Shown: positions 11,075 to 23,982, counted from the stretch's first letter. The stretch is DNA of 64,000 nt from Tilletiopsis washingtonensis (GCF_003144115.1 NW_020312011.1:421937-485936); one strand, 5' to 3'. Numbers and translations: made by a program. The notes: a model not told the origin generated them from the letters alone.

Positions 11075-13198
11075 ATGCCGCCACAACCCCCCGCTGTGAT
11101 CGCACACGCCAAATACCATGCGCTGCACCTGCACTTGCCCACCACAAGTCGTCTGCTCGCCACGACGCCGGACCTAGAGCCGCTCCATCCTGCGCTCACC
11201 TTCAAAGGTGTTGAATCCGGGCTGGACGTGAGGGAGTTGGTATTCAGCGAGGCCAGCTGTACCGTGTACCGGGCAAAGCGTTGCCAGAACAAGGTGACGA
11301 CGCCCGAGACGTCGAAAATCTACGTCAAGCTCCTTGACGCCGACCCCTTTCCAGACAGCGGGCTCGACAAGCTGCTCTTGCCGCGCTTCGCGATCGAAGC
11401 CTCCGATGGCTCGCCGCGGCCGCGTCTCGCCGCTGAGAGCGTCCTCGAGCGGCGCCTCGACGAGCTCCTGGCCACAACTTTCGCTGCTCTTCTCGCCGGG
11501 ACTGTAGGCTAGCGCTGCCCGCCACGGGCATCGCGACATTGCTCAGCGACGTAGGGGCGCCGATTGTTCAGTTTGCCGAGTCTGCTCTCCTATCTTTTGC
11601 CGCATCGCCGTCCGCGAGCTCAATGCAGTCTAGGCACCAGGCCGTGCTCGAGCGCCCCACACGACAGCTTCAGCCGCACGGCAGGGGGCCGCAGCCGACG
11701 GGCCCGTGGAGCTCTGGGCCGCCGCAGCCGACGGAGCAGAGCTACGACAAAAGTGTGTAGCAAGGCGAGGACGACCTGCAAAAGCAGCAGGGACGGCGTC
11801 CTGGCCGCATCGAATTGTCTGCTGCTTCATGCGACGCAGGGACAGCTACTCTGTGTCCGCGGTGGGCGACTGCCGCGTCTGACACTGAGCGTGGAGCCAT
11901 GTCGCAAGGACAAGGCCGATTTCTACCTTGTGTCTCGCGATTCTCGAGGCCGCGCATCTGCGGGACGAGCCGCAGCATGGACCATCATCGGCGTCGTCGC
12001 GGCCAGGCCATTCATCCAGAGCCGCCTTCTCGAGCACGCCCTTCTCAACGAGAGGCAGACCTCTCGAGAAGAAGCTTACGCTGCAGAGCCAGGTGCTCTC
12101 TGAGGTGACAGCGACTGGCGCAACGTGTGCGCTCGTGATGACGGGGGAGGAGCTCGTGTATATGAGATGCAGAACGAACCGCTCGCAGTCCACGTTCATT
12201 GCATCCTGTTTGTCCACTCGGCCGAACATGATATCACGCTATCCGAGCCTTCTGCCTTCTCACCGGTGCACGACCCTGGGTGAAGAAGAGTCGCAGCGAT
12301 GCGCTCGGAGAGGCCGCAGTACACGCTTCAGTTCTTCGGCAAACAGACTGCTGCGTTACCGCGCAGGCTTGCCGCTGCTCAGCTGCATGCGTGCGTCTGC
12401 CCGCCTTTCGCTGTACTGACACAGCGTCCAACATCACAGGCAACCTGACAATGGTGCTCACGGGCAGGGAGACGTGCTGCCGCGCGTGTACGGCAGAGAC
12501 GAACATGGATCTGCGCTGATACTCGAAGACGTCGGCTCTCCGCTGGACAAGGGGGATGGCGCCATTCTCCTGCACTTGGCTCGCAGCGGGTCCGGCACTC
12601 TCCTTCTCGACGCTCTTGAGATGGGGAATGCTAGTGCGTGCGGTAAATGCTCTGCGGCTGAGCAAGGCTTCCGCTAGCACGTCAACAAGCTGCACCAGCT
12701 CGAGTAGTCACATGGCGATCTCCACCTCGACAATGTTTGTGTGACCCTCGAGGCGCCCCGTCTACACAAGCCCAAGACGAGCCTGTTCAGCCGCGACTCG
12801 CCAGGCAGTGACGGCAGCCCTGTCTCCCGGCGAAAGTCGCCGGTCTTCGGCTCGTCGCCGCAGCTCCAAGCCATCCGGCTCGACGTACGTCTCATCGATC
12901 TCGGAAGGGCGAGTCAGCCTCTGAGTCCATCTAAGGTGGAGCGCGACCGGTCTGTCCTGGCCTTCATCCGCGCTGTGATAGAATCAGCGCGCGCCGAGCT
13001 GAGCCATCAGGGCAAGGAGCTGCCGGAGCATCCGTCAAGATACGTCTCCTGTCTGCCGGCGAGTTTGAGCTGGCCTTTGCTTACCAGCACTGCCCTACCC
13101 GCAGCGACGACACGGTCTCCACTGAACACACTGACCACGCAGATATAGATCACAGCAGCGAGGACGACGACACGGCGGCGAAGGGACCCAGGGCATAG
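11075..13198 (+). pseudogene. decayed paralogue of the nuclease-kinase gene
   Basis: The region parallels the minus-strand gene at 7112-9989 from start to end and in the same order. Shared blocks include LHPALTF near the N-terminus, WTII in the nuclease part, EDVG in the kinase part, VRLIDL and a C-terminal tail beginning DDTV. It is an inverted partial duplicate read in the opposite direction. The reading frame is broken in several places and no intact product is expected. Similarity is still readable along its length, so the copy is probably moderately old. As it may derive from an effector-like gene it is treated here as a fossil. Confidence 0.75.
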
Positions 13199-13871
13199 GA
13201 CACGTGTATTGCGACTGAGGGCGAAAGAGACGTGTTCTCGTGCGAAGGCTTGCAAAGGGTTGCTGTGTGTCACGATGGGCCCTTGCTTAGCTCGAGATCG
13301 AGCATAAGCGCGACCCCTAGGCGATCGAGCGGCTCTCCTCATGGCGCGCTCTGCGTCAGCAGCAGGCGCGTCTGGGGCGTGCGCCCGTGGCGACCAGATG
13401 GTGCGGGGAGCAGCAGACCAAGAGCCTTGCGCTGACACCTTTTCGTCACGCCACATTCCGGCTGGCGACGCCGGTCCTCACCGCTCGATGCTGCCAGGTT
13501 GCGCTGCGCTGCGTGCCAGAGCGCGCTGAGGCGTGGCCAGCATTTGCGAGTGAGGCGAGGCGTCCCCCCTGAGCCGCGGCGCTGAGGCCAAAGCCGCGGA
13601 GCAGCGGCATTCAGCAGCGGTGTTGCAGCGCTTGCGCAGCGCCTTCGAAGCGCGAGGCGGCTTGCCTTTGCGGGGTGCAGCACAAGAGCTGCATGCTGCG
13701 CTGCTGCCTGTGTGCGCTGTGGAGGCGTGAGGGCGAGGCGCGCCGCGGCGCTTCCGCTCCGCTGCCTCTGGCGCTCCGGCTCGCACCTGATGCTGAGCTG
13801 ACCTTCTGGCCGGCCGTGGCAGGTGCGCGCTGCCTTCCCGTCCTCATCCTCGCCCATCACGCTCTGCACAC
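13199..13871. other. intergenic, upstream of cytochrome P450
   Basis: No gene was recognised. The 3' end contains the presumed P450 promoter. A run of GC-rich sequence gives spurious open frames on both strands. Confidence 0.5.
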
Positions 13872-16671
13872 ATGCTGCTCCTCGCACTCGGCGTGCTCGC
13901 ATCGCCGCTGCTGCTGCTGCCGCTGGCCTTTGTGCTGGCGGCCGTGTATCGGCGCGTGCTGGCGGCGCTGCGCCTCGACACGTACGCACACCTGCCGCAG
14001 CCGCGCCACGCCGACGCCTGGCTGCGCTCCCTCGTCTTTGGCGACCTCGGCGCCGTGCAGCGCGCGCCGCCCGCCGAGCAGCACCTGGCGTGGGGCCGCG
14101 AGCTGGGCGATGTCTTTGTCTATCGGTCAGTGCAGGGCGTGGCGGCGACAGGTCGAGGGCGTGCAGCGACATGTGGAGGGCCGCTGCGCCAGAGGGGCTC
14201 TGCCGCCGCAAGTGCCCCTTGTGTACGCCTCCTGGCGGAACATCTGCGGGTGTAGGACTGGCTTCGCTCTGGAGCAGACGGGCCAGCGTGTGCGCTGCTC
14301 GGCAGCCGGCTCTGCTCTGCGACAGTCCTCACCTCTGGCCAGCCTGTGCTCGGCAGCCGGCTCTGTCAGCCGCCTCGCCGCTGCTGACGCCCCTGGCGCA
14401 GCTCCATGTTCTACACGCCGCGCCTCTGGCTCGGCGACGCCGGCGCTCTGAACCACATCCTCGGTGCGGCCCACTCGTACGAATACCCCAAGCCGGGCGA
14501 CGTGCGGCGCTTCCTCAAGAACCTGCTCGGCGAGGGCGTGCTCGTCGCTGAGGGTGAGAAGCGCCTGTCGAGAGCCCCGCACACATGCCTGTGTGAGCTG
14601 ACAGACTCTGTCACCCAGGCGACGTGCATCGTCGGCAGCGGCGCATCATCCAGCCGGCATTCAACCTCTCTTCGATCCGCGACCTCACGCCCGTCTTCTT
14701 CAAGCATGCCAACCGCACCTCTGCCATTCTGGCGCGCCTCACGGCAGAGACGAGCGAGGCGAAAGATGCGCCTTTCGTGCCGGGCCAGAGCGCACTGAGC
14801 GCACAGAAGTGCGGCAAGGGCAGCTTGGTGCTGGATGTCAGCGCCTGGCTGAGCAAGACGACGCTGGAGTGCGTGCGCCTGGGCCTAACTTGACGTCGGA
14901 CTGGCAAGCTGACACGATCCGGCCCGCAGCATCATCGGCGAAGCTGGCTTTGGCTTCGACTTCAAGGCGATCGACGAGTTCGAGGGCATCGCGAAGGGCG
15001 ACGATGTCGCTGCTGCATTCAGTCAGTGTGCTTGCGCACGAGAGCGTTCACCGCATCCGCTGACCGAGCGACAGACACGATGATGTCTGCGACGGTGGAC
15101 ATTGGCCTGGTGCAGATCTTGCAGTGTGCGTCCTTCGACGGGCCTCGGCCACGCTCTCGTGTGCTCACCATGCGCTTCGCAGTCTACCTGCAGACGCTGC
15201 CGGGCATGGCCTGGGTGCGCGACCTGCCGACGCAGCGCCAGCGCCTGATGCGCGCCACATACGCCGTGCTGGAGCGCTCTTCGCAGCGCATCATTGCAGA
15301 GAAAGTGCGCCTCAGTCGTCTGCGTGAGCACGCTGTGCGCTTGCTGACGCTGCAGCCGCCCCTAGCGCGAGGCCATTGCGGCGGAGCTGAGAGAGGCCGC
15401 AGGCGAGAGCGAGAAGCAGGCTAGCGGCAAGACGTTCACCAAGGGCGCCTTTGAGGATGCTCGCTCCTCGTCGGGCCGCGACTTGCTGCATCTCATGCTG
15501 CGCTCCAGTGGGTCACCAAGGGTGCTGCGCGCCGCGTCTGCGATGCTGATGACGCATGCCCAGACATGGCGTCGGACATCAAGGATTCCGAGCGCCTCTC
15601 TGATGCAGAGCTTCTTGGCCAGTGAGAGCGGCCTGCCTCTCGTCGCGTACTGGCGCCCAGCTGATCCTGTTGCGCAGATTGACGACGTTGATCCTCGCAG
15701 GCCACGAGACGACGCAGACGCAGCTCTCGTGGTGTCTCTGGGTGCTCTCGTCGCGCCCGGCCATGCAGCAGCGGCTGCGCGACGAGCTGGTGGAGCACTT
15801 TGCGGGGCGCGACGAGCTCGACTTTGATGCGCTCAACAACCTCGAGTACCTCGACTTTGTCACAAAGGAGATCATGCGCTACATCTCGCCCGTCGTGGCG
15901 GTGCGTGCCGGCAAGACGCGCACAGACGCGTGGCCACTGACATCGCCTGCGCTCTCCAGACTCGTCGCACTCTCGTCAAGGACGACGTGGTGCCGCTCAG
16001 CAAGCCGTATCCGCGCAGCGACGGCAAGGGCTCGTTCAGCTACGTCGAGCTCAAGAAGGGCCAAGACGTGTGCGTGCCTTGCGCCCTGCGCATGCCCCTC
16101 GTGCATCTGCTGACTGCGTGCCTCTGCGCTGTGTAGCTTCATCCCCATCCAGGTGCGGAGCCTCTCGTTCTCTGGCCCCTGACGTCCTGCTCCTGACCCC
16201 GCCTCTCTCCCCCTTGCAGTACATGAACCGCAGCAAGGAGCTCTGGGGCCCCACGGCCGACGAATTTGACCCCGAGCGCTGGCGCAACGTGCCGGAGCAG
16301 GCCAAGGCGGCCGGCTTCCCGCTGCATCTCCTCACGTTCATCGAGGGTCCTCGCGGCTGCGTCGGCAACCGATTTGGTGCGTCTTGCCGTGGGCGCGTGC
16401 CTGCCGATGATGCTCACACAGCTGCGCAGCCATCACGGAGTTCAAGGCACTGCTGGCCAGCCTGCTGCTCAAGCTGCGCTTCGAGCACATCGAGGGCTGG
16501 GAGGTGGAGCAGAAGCAGGGCGTCGTGGTGCGCGGCCGCATCAAGGGACAGGAGGAGCTCGGCATGCAGGTGCGTCGACGTGTCCCTCTCATCGGCAGGT
16601 GCTTTGGAGCGGCGGCTGAACGACACTCACTGCCCCCCTCGCAGATGCCGCTGCGCCTTACGTGCGTGTAG
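13872..16671 (+). CDS. cytochrome P450 monooxygenase, 14 exons
   Basis: Exons: 13872-14125, 14402-14553, 14619-14868, 14930-15021, 15075-15125, 15183-15304, 15372-15507, 15564-15621, 15678-15900, 15960-16069, 16137-16152, 16220-16376, 16430-16569 and 16645-16671; all phases agree, about 595 aa. The N-terminus is a hydrophobic anchor (LLLLPLAFVLAAV), so the enzyme is probably ER-bound. Hallmarks: I-helix LILAGHETTQ, K-helix TKEIMRY (ExxR), EFDPERW, and heme loop FIEGPRGCVGNRF with the thiolate Cys near 535. LDIIGEAGFGFDF before the I-helix is typical of fungal P450s. Exon 11 is only 16 nt (encodes part of VFIPIQ). The substrate cannot be read from sequence; no biosynthetic cluster partners are adjacent. 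Confidence 0.93.
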
Positions 16672-16990
16672 ATGATTCGACGATGCTCCTTCTCCCTGCC
16701 TCGCAACATGCCGCGTTACGCCTGAGCATAGGGCTCTCTGGCCAAGGACTTCTCTGCGCATGGAATGGCATCTCGTTTCGGTGTTTTGCGTAGCTCATTG
16801 GGCGTGAGAACGTGTGAGAGACGGAGCGGGAGGCGTTGAAGACTAGAAGATGGAAGGATGCAGGAGAGAAAGAAGACGGGTCGATGTGTGACAAGAAAGG
16901 GGCCATGTGCGAGGTCGATCGAGAGGGATCGCCCAGCTGACGGGAGGAGCTTGGCTCGTGTGCACACAGCGCGAGCCAGCCAGACACTGG
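16672..16990. other. short tail-to-tail intergenic region
   Basis: About 320 bp separate the P450 stop from the stop of the minus-strand kinase. It presumably carries both 3' UTRs. No structured element or gene was seen. Confidence 0.5.
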
Positions 16991-19464
16991 TCATGAAGCG
17001 CTCGGCGCCACGACGAGGTGTCGATGTCCGTCTGCTGCGTTTCCATTCTCTGCGAGCGGCGACACGCGCGAGTCAGCAGGTGAGAGGAGTGTCAAGGCGC
17101 GCAGCAAACACGCACCACAGACGGGCGTCGAGAGGAACCAGGGATCCTTGAGGACGTCCTCGGTGAACATGCGGCCCTTGGGGTCGGGGCAGAGCATCTT
17201 CTTGAGCACTGCGCGGGGACATGCGTTAGCGACCATTGGCGGTCAGGCTTGCGAGTCACGCCGGAGCCACTCACGAGGTCGACATTCGCGCGGCGAGAGG
17301 TTGGAGAGCGGCGAGGGCGCCGAAGAGCCGTGGTAGCCGTGCACGAACTCCTTGAACGTCGGGTCGCTCATCTTGGCGACGCGCCAGGGCACTGCACGAC
17401 AGCGACTCAGTCAGAGGGCCAGAAGAGGGGGGGGGAAAGAGCCGCGCCCTTAGGGGAGGGCGGGATGGGGGGCGGGGACGAGCGTACGCACACTCCTGGA
17501 ACTGCATGCAGTAGAACACGACGGCGGCGGCCCAGACATCGACGAGGCGCGCATCGTACTCTGCAAAGGACAGAGTAACACGTCAGCGCCTGGCTCTCCT
17601 CCGAGCATCTCGCACATCTCACTCACCCTTGAGCTCAAACTGCTCCGGCGCAATGTACGGCTCGCTGCCGCAGAGGCCCTTTGAGTAGTGCGTGCTCTTC
17701 TCCCAGCACATGCGGAACACATCGCTGACGCCAAAGTCGGTGATCTTGATGTGGCCCGTGGCGTCGAGGAGCAGATTCTCGGGCTTGATGTCGCGATGCG
17801 CCACGCCCATGCTGTGCAGGTAGTGGATGCCGTGCAGGATCTGGCGGAAACAACACTCGACTTCGCCCTGCGACATGCCGCCGCGCTTGATGGCCGCGTA
17901 CAGGTCGCCGCCGGGACAGTACTCCATCACCTCGCACCAGTGGCGCTGCTCGTCCTGCACCAGGTCGACCGTCTCCACGATGTTGATGTGGTGCAGCGTC
18001 GACGAGATGCAGAACTCCGACGTCAGCTTCTTGACGTACTCCTTTTCCGTCTCGTTCTTTCTGCGCTTGCGGAATTCCTGCGCGAGCGAGTGGCGTCAGC
18101 ACTCGAGAAGCCGCCATCAACCCCTTGACGGGCAAGCTCACCTTGACGGCATAGAGCTTCTCCTCGCTGCGGTCCCACTTGTGCGCCAGTCTCACAACGG
18201 CCGTCGCGCCCTTTCCAATGGCCGCCTTTTCGCACACGCCATACTTTTTCAGCAGGCTTGCCGTCTCCTTGCCGCTCTCGCTGCCCTTCTTGCTGCCGCC
18301 GGCGCCGTCGCTCTTGCCCGCCTGGCTCGTGTTGCTGCCGCGGCGCGAGAGCAGCGGCGCGCCCATGATCATGTCGCGCAGCGTCGACGAGGCAGAGCTC
18401 TTGGCGTCATCAGGACGCTTCTTGCTCTTGCTGCTCGCTCCTTTGGCTTCCCAGTCGCGCAGCGCCGCCGCCGTGAGGCGCGAGCCGCCCGCCGACGCAG
18501 GGTCCTTGGCCTCGCGTTCGGCAGCGTGGGCGGCGCGCGAGGAGCTCTTGACGCTGGCATTGCGGCTCGGCGGCGCGCTCGAGCTGGGACTGGCGCCGCC
18601 GTGCTGCAGATGCATGCCCTGCACGGCGTGCATCAGACTCGAGTCAGTCGTCTCGTTGCGCGGCGAGCCCGGCGGCGTCGAGCCGCGGCTGGACGCCGAG
18701 CGCCGCGCGACGTCGGGACGCGTGGGCGACGGCCCGCCTGTGCGTGAGGCGCGCTCGTCGTCCTTCGAGCCGCCGCCTGCGGCGGAGGAGAGCATGCGGC
18801 GCAGCATGCCGCGGTTGTCCTTTACCTTGTCCTGCACTGGTGCAGCAACTGGCGGCGGCGACGAAGCAGCGGCAGCCACGGGTGGCGCAGCGGCAGTCGA
18901 GTCCGGGCCAGAGGCGTGCGGCACATCGCGCAGCGTGTCAGTGCGGCCGTTGACCTTGGTAGTGCCGGCGCCCTTGGGCTGCGGCGACATGGCTCTTGGC
19001 GGCGGCGACGCGGCGCGCGAGCTGGCGTTGGACGTCGACGAGCGCGGCGCCGGATCGGGACGCTTGGAGCCGGGCACGCTGGCCGCTGTGCCTTGCGAGC
19101 TCGCCACGCCCGTGGTGCCCGCGGCACTGGGCTTGTCGTACGGACTCGCCTCGCGCACCAGCTGCAGCGGCTCGCTCGAGTCGTGGCGCACTACCAGCCC
19201 ATCGCGCGACTGCGCGCCGCCGAGGCGCCGCTTGGGATACTGTGCGGCGTCGGGCGACGGCGGGCGCGACAGGCCAGACTCGGTGTCGGACGTGTCGGAG
19301 AGCATCTCGCGTGCACGCAGGTCGCGCTCGCACGCCGCCTGGCTGAGCCGCGCATCGATGGATGGCCGGCGAGCGGCGAGGTCGGCGGGAAAGCTCGGCA
19401 CGCTCGACGAGGAGGCGCCCGCCGCGGCGGCGGGCGGAGAGGAGGTGGGTGGCGAAGAAGGCAT
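16991..19464 (-). CDS. HAL4: HAL4/SAT4-type serine/threonine protein kinase
   Basis: Six exons (19464-18142, 18077-17627, 17560-17492, 17391-17275, 17208-17116, 17049-16991) give about 703 aa. The first 400 residues are Ser/Pro/Ala-rich and probably disordered. The kinase domain starts at [19 protein letters not shown]; the ATP-binding Lys is the last residue of exon 1 (YAVK, near 441), the catalytic loop is [13 protein letters not shown] (Asp near 537) and the DFG Asp is near 555. [26 protein letters not shown] and [11 protein letters not shown] are characteristic of the fungal NPR/HAL4-5/SAT4 kinases, which regulate plasma-membrane transporters and cation homeostasis in yeast. The protein ends only about 20 residues after the kinase fold. 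Confidence 0.93.
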
Positions 19465-21043
19465 GGCGGGGCACGGCCGTGCGCGGGCGCGCAGTCGTCA
19501 GGGGAGGAGAGACGTCACCGAACGACTGAGGACATGCGTGGCAGAGAGAACGAAGGCAGTGTGAGAGGCGTAGGCGCAGCGCGGGGAGCACAGCGCTGGC
19601 AAAGACGCACCGCACACGAAAGAGGACGACGCAAGCGCGACGAGCGCAGGCGCGTGCGCAGCAGCGAGTGGCGCTTACGCTGCGGCAGTGGCGCAGTGCT
19701 GGCGAGCACGAGACTCGGATGCCCCAGCAGACGTGCGCTGCTGGTGGTGCACTAGACTCTCGCCCTCTCTCTCGCGCGCCCCGAGGATGCGCAGACGAGG
19801 CGCGGCGGCGGCAGAGGCAGGCGACGCGGGCGCAGCAGACGACGGCGGGGGGCGCAGTGAACGATGAGCAGCAAAGAGTTCGCGCGCGTATGGGAGTGGA
19901 GTGGCGAGGCTGGGCGCGTGTGACGAGGACGCTGTGCCGAGGCTGCGGGGCGAGTGCTTGGCAGGACGAGGCGGCGAGGCGCGCACGAGGGAGCGAGGGT
20001 GCGGATGTCGTGTGGCGCCGGCTGGGTGCGCGGCGGCCGAGGGTGGGCCGACGGAGAGGCTTGCGCGGGCTGCCGAGGGTGTGTGCGGGTGCAAGGGCGA
20101 GGTGGTGGAGAGAGTCGAGGGAGCACAGGCGGACAAGATGAGGGAAGGGCTGCGGCTGCTGCGGACTGGCCGAGGAGAGGCGGAGGCGGAGGCGGCGTGC
20201 GCATCTCGCAGGGCCAGCGCAGAGCCAGGGCCAGGCCACGGCCGTGCGGGCAGGCAGCGCAGGCAGCGGCAGCGCGAGGCGGCGGCCGGCGCCCTTTCTC
20301 TGCGCGCTGCCTCGCATGCCCGCTGCCCACGGCATCACGCGGACGCCGCCGCGCTCGGCTGGCGGCCCGCCGCCGTCGCATGAACAGCAGCCGCAGCTCG
20401 CCGGCTCATCACGACGACGCTCTCACGCTCTTGCGGCTGCGGGGAATGCCTATGTATAGCCTCACTCAAGAGCAAGGCGCTTATTCGCTGCACTCGCCGG
20501 CTCGGGCAGAGAAAGCACGCAAAGGTGTGAAGCAAAGCGCTGCGGCTGTGCCAGAGCGCCTCTTGGGCGTGCGCTGCGCCGTCGATCATCGGCCTCTCGC
20601 GCGCGTCGCAGCGGCCACACAAGGCCGCAGCCGGCGGCCCATGTCCTCTGCGCACGCGCAGCGACCTGCACCCGTCAGGACAGGCAGGCGAGCCGAGCTG
20701 CCGTCAGCTGGGGCAGGCCAAGGCGCAGTTGCAGCGGCAGCCCTTGCACGACGAGCTCGTCTCAGCACGCCGCAAGGGTCTGTCACGTGGCGCGCTGGGC
20801 CTCGCGGCGGCGGCGCGGCCAGCGCCAGGCACGCTGCTCCCACGCCGCTCAACGCGCGCTCCAGCGCGCGTCGCGTCCCTCTCCCTCGACCCGCTCCCAG
20901 CCCCTTTGCCGTGCCCTGCCGCCGCCTCTCCTTCCAGCGCTGCAGCTCCGCGTGCCTGCACACAGCTCATCGCACCTCACGCGTGCACTCGTCACCGTCC
21001 CTCAGCGCCGCCTCTCTCAGGCCTTGCCTGGCGTACGCCAGCG
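19465..21043. promoter_or_regulatory. divergent promoter region of the kinase and RSC4 genes
   Basis: A 1.6-kb gap lies between the divergent starts of the kinase and the bromodomain gene. No conserved protein was recognised in any frame. Pyrimidine-rich stretches lie close to the RSC4 start (about 20870-21000). Confidence 0.45.
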
Positions 21044-23982
21044 ATGCAGCGCTCCTCGCGCGCCGCGGCCGCCGCTGCCGCTGCTGCGTCGAGCAGCAGC
21101 GATGCAGCGAGCGGCAGCGTCGACGGTGCGCGCAAGCGTGCGCGGCCCGACGAGCTGAGCTCCGGCGGCGCCAGTGAGGCAGCCGCCAGCAGCAGCAGCC
21201 GCGGCGGCGGCGGCGTGATTGCGATCCGCGAGGGCGACGACAAGGCGCGCCCGGCCGAGGAGGTGACGCAGCTGGGCTACGCGCTCCTCGACGTCGTGCT
21301 GAACCGCATTGATCCCGAGTGAGTTGGTGTGCGCGCAGCATATGCAGCGCTGCACGTCCTGACCGCCGTGGCCAGCGACGAGACGCTCCTGGCGCTGCCC
21401 TTTCTCGAGTTGCCCTCCCGCACGCTCTATCCGGACTACTACACCACCATCCGGCGGCCCATGTGTCTGCACGACATTGAGCGCCGCCTGGAGAAGCGCG
21501 CCTACGCCTCGTTTGGCGAGGTGCGCGCCGACTGCGAGACGGTGTGTGGCAATGCGAAGCGCTTCAATCTGCGCGACAGTCCCATCTGGCTCAAGGCCAG
21601 GGCTTTGCACGTGAGTTTGGAGTGCCGGAGTGACAGCCCCTGGCAGAGCAAGGCGCTGACCAAGGTGGTGTGTGTGGACAGGCGGTGGTGAAGGACACAT
21701 ACGTCGACCTCGTCAAGTTTGGCCGTGCCTCGCCCTCGCTCGGCGGGCCCGAGTCGCCGTCGCAGACGCGCCGCGTGCTCGAGAAGGCGCCGGGCGGCCT
21801 GGCGGCGGTGCGCGCTGCCAATGCAGTGTACGAGTCGGGCGATGAAGATGCAGACGCAGAGGGAGAGGATGACGAGGAGGCCGAGCAGCAGCAGCAGATC
21901 AGCACTGCGGCGCAGAAGAAGGCGCCGTCATCCCCGGCCGCGGCGCAGCAGCCGGCGTCGGATCCGAGCAGCAGCCAGAAGAAGCCGTTTGACTTCAATG
22001 CGCCGCGCGGCAAGCTGCTGAAGAATGTGCTCAAGAGCATCCTCAAGACGCTGCTGACCGTCAAGGACGAGAAGTGAGTGCACAAAGTGTAGAGGGGGGG
22101 GGCAGCAGTGCAGAGAGTCGAGTGCAGTCACTGACGCGCGCTCTCTCTCTCAGCGGCACGCTGCTCTGCGAGTTCTTCCTCGAGCTGCCCTCGCGCGTCG
22201 AGTACCCGGACTACTACAAGGTCATCGAGCAGCCCATCTCCATCGAGGAGATTGAGCAGAAGCTCAACAGCAAAAAGTACCGCAACCCGCATGCCATGTT
22301 CAGCGATCTCAGCCTCATGGTCGACAATGCGCTGCGGTACAATGAGGATGGCAGTCCGGTGCACACGGACGCGGTGAACCTCAGGGTGGGTGGTGCAGCG
22401 CCGCGCCCCGGAAGGAGGTACTAACATGCAGGTGCGGCAGAAATACATCGAGACGGGCGCCGTGCCCGCACTTCTGCGCGACGGCTTCACGCTGGATCCC
22501 AACGACGTGCGGCAGTCGGCCATCCCGCCGGACCGTGCCGCTGCGCCGGCCAAGGAGGGCGCGGCGGCTGCGGCGACATCTGCCAGTCCTGCGCCCGAGC
22601 CGAGCAAGATGAAAATCAGGCTGACGCGCAAGAGCACCGTGCCGGACCTCGCCGCGCCATCACCGGCGGCGGCGCCTGCCTCGTCGCCGCCAATCCCAGC
22701 GGCACATCTCAGCATGCCGCCGCCGGCCAGCACCTCGCTGCGTCCCTCTGCCAGCCCACGCATGTCGATGCGGCCCTCTGCCAGTCCGGCGCACTCACCC
22801 GCGCCCATGAGCGCGCAGCCGCAGCACCGCCTCTCCTCCGCCGGCGCCGCTTCGCCGCCGCAGATCCACATGGCAGGCGCACCCATGCAGCCGCAGCAGG
22901 CGCAGCAGATGCATCCCATGCCGTCGCCGCAGCAGCAGCAGCAACAGCAGCAGCACCAGCAGCAGCACCCGCAGCAGCAGCATGCAGCGATGGCATGGCA
23001 GGCCTCGCAGGGTGCGGGCTACTTCGCAGGCGAGCAGAGCCGCATGCAGATTCCGCCCTTTCGCCCCAACGGCGCACCGGTCACGCCTGCGCCGCGACAG
23101 CCGGTGCCTGCAGGCGCGCCGCAGGGCAACTATGCTGCGTACCCTCGGCCCCCTCCGCAGCAGATGCCGTACGCGCACTCGCCCGTGCCCGGCGCATCGC
23201 CGTCGATGCCGTACGCGCAGCTGCCGCAGCAGCAGGCGCCGTTCAATCCAGCATACGCCTCGCCGCGGCTGCAGTCTGCCCGACCGCCCGTGCCGCCGCA
23301 GCCACAAGCCAGCGCGCAGCCCAGCCGAGCGCCATCAGCCAGCCCGCTCCCCGGCGGCGCTCGGCCGCCGTCGTTCAACGGCGCAGGCTTCGCTACGCCG
23401 GCCGGCATGCAGCAGCACCCCGCGCGCCCACCCGGCCCACGCCGCCTCGTCGGTGCGCCGCCGAATCCTCTGCGTCCGGCGCTCGTCGACGGCAAGCGCG
23501 CAGCACCGAGCGTGGCGAGTCTGACGCTCGAGGCTGGCACACGGCGCTGGCGCCTCGACAACCGCGAGACGTGCGCGCACGCACTGCTGCTGCCCGCCGG
23601 CTGCACGCAGGTGCGTCTGCGCTTCCGCACAAGCCCACCACAGGCCTCCAACGGAGAGACGAGCGCGCGCACGCCAACGGTGTTGCTCAACGCGCGCGTC
23701 GTGCAGGAACGCTCGCGGCGCGCCAAGGAGCGTGCAGACTCGGAGGAGGAGGACAGCGACGTCGAGCCGATGGACGTCGATGAGGCGGACGCTGATGGCG
23801 AGACGGACGCGGAGGGCGAGCCGGACCCGGATGAGGAGATCCTCCTTGCGCCGCGCGCCGCCGTGAAGGCCAAGGACAGCTCGTATCGCTTGCAGCTCCG
23901 GCGCGGACAGAACGTGCTCGAGCTGCTGGTACCTACGGGCGGCGCGGAGGAGCGCTGTCGCGTGTTCCTGACGCGGCCGTAA
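21044..23982 (+). CDS. RSC4: RSC4-like tandem bromodomain chromatin-remodelling subunit
   Basis: Exons 21044-21318, 21376-21610, 21682-22073, 22154-22385 and 22432-23982 give about 894 aa. Bromodomain 1 (about 80-165) contains PFLELPSRTLYPDYYTTI and RRPMCLHDIE. Bromodomain 2 (about 300-380) contains FFLELPSRVEYPDYYKVIEQ and ALRYNEDGS, each with an Asn-type acetyl-lysine pocket. A long Pro/Gln/Ala-rich linker with a polyglutamine tract follows, then a C-terminal beta-rich part (RRWRLDNRETCAHALLLPAG; SSYRLQLRRGQNVLELLVP) around an acidic insert, as in Rsc4. Rsc4 tethers the RSC remodeller to acetylated histone H3. The fourth intron contains a perfect TACTAAC branch site about 10 nt from its 3' end. 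The ATG at 21044 was chosen because frame and composition change upstream of it. Confidence 0.88.
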
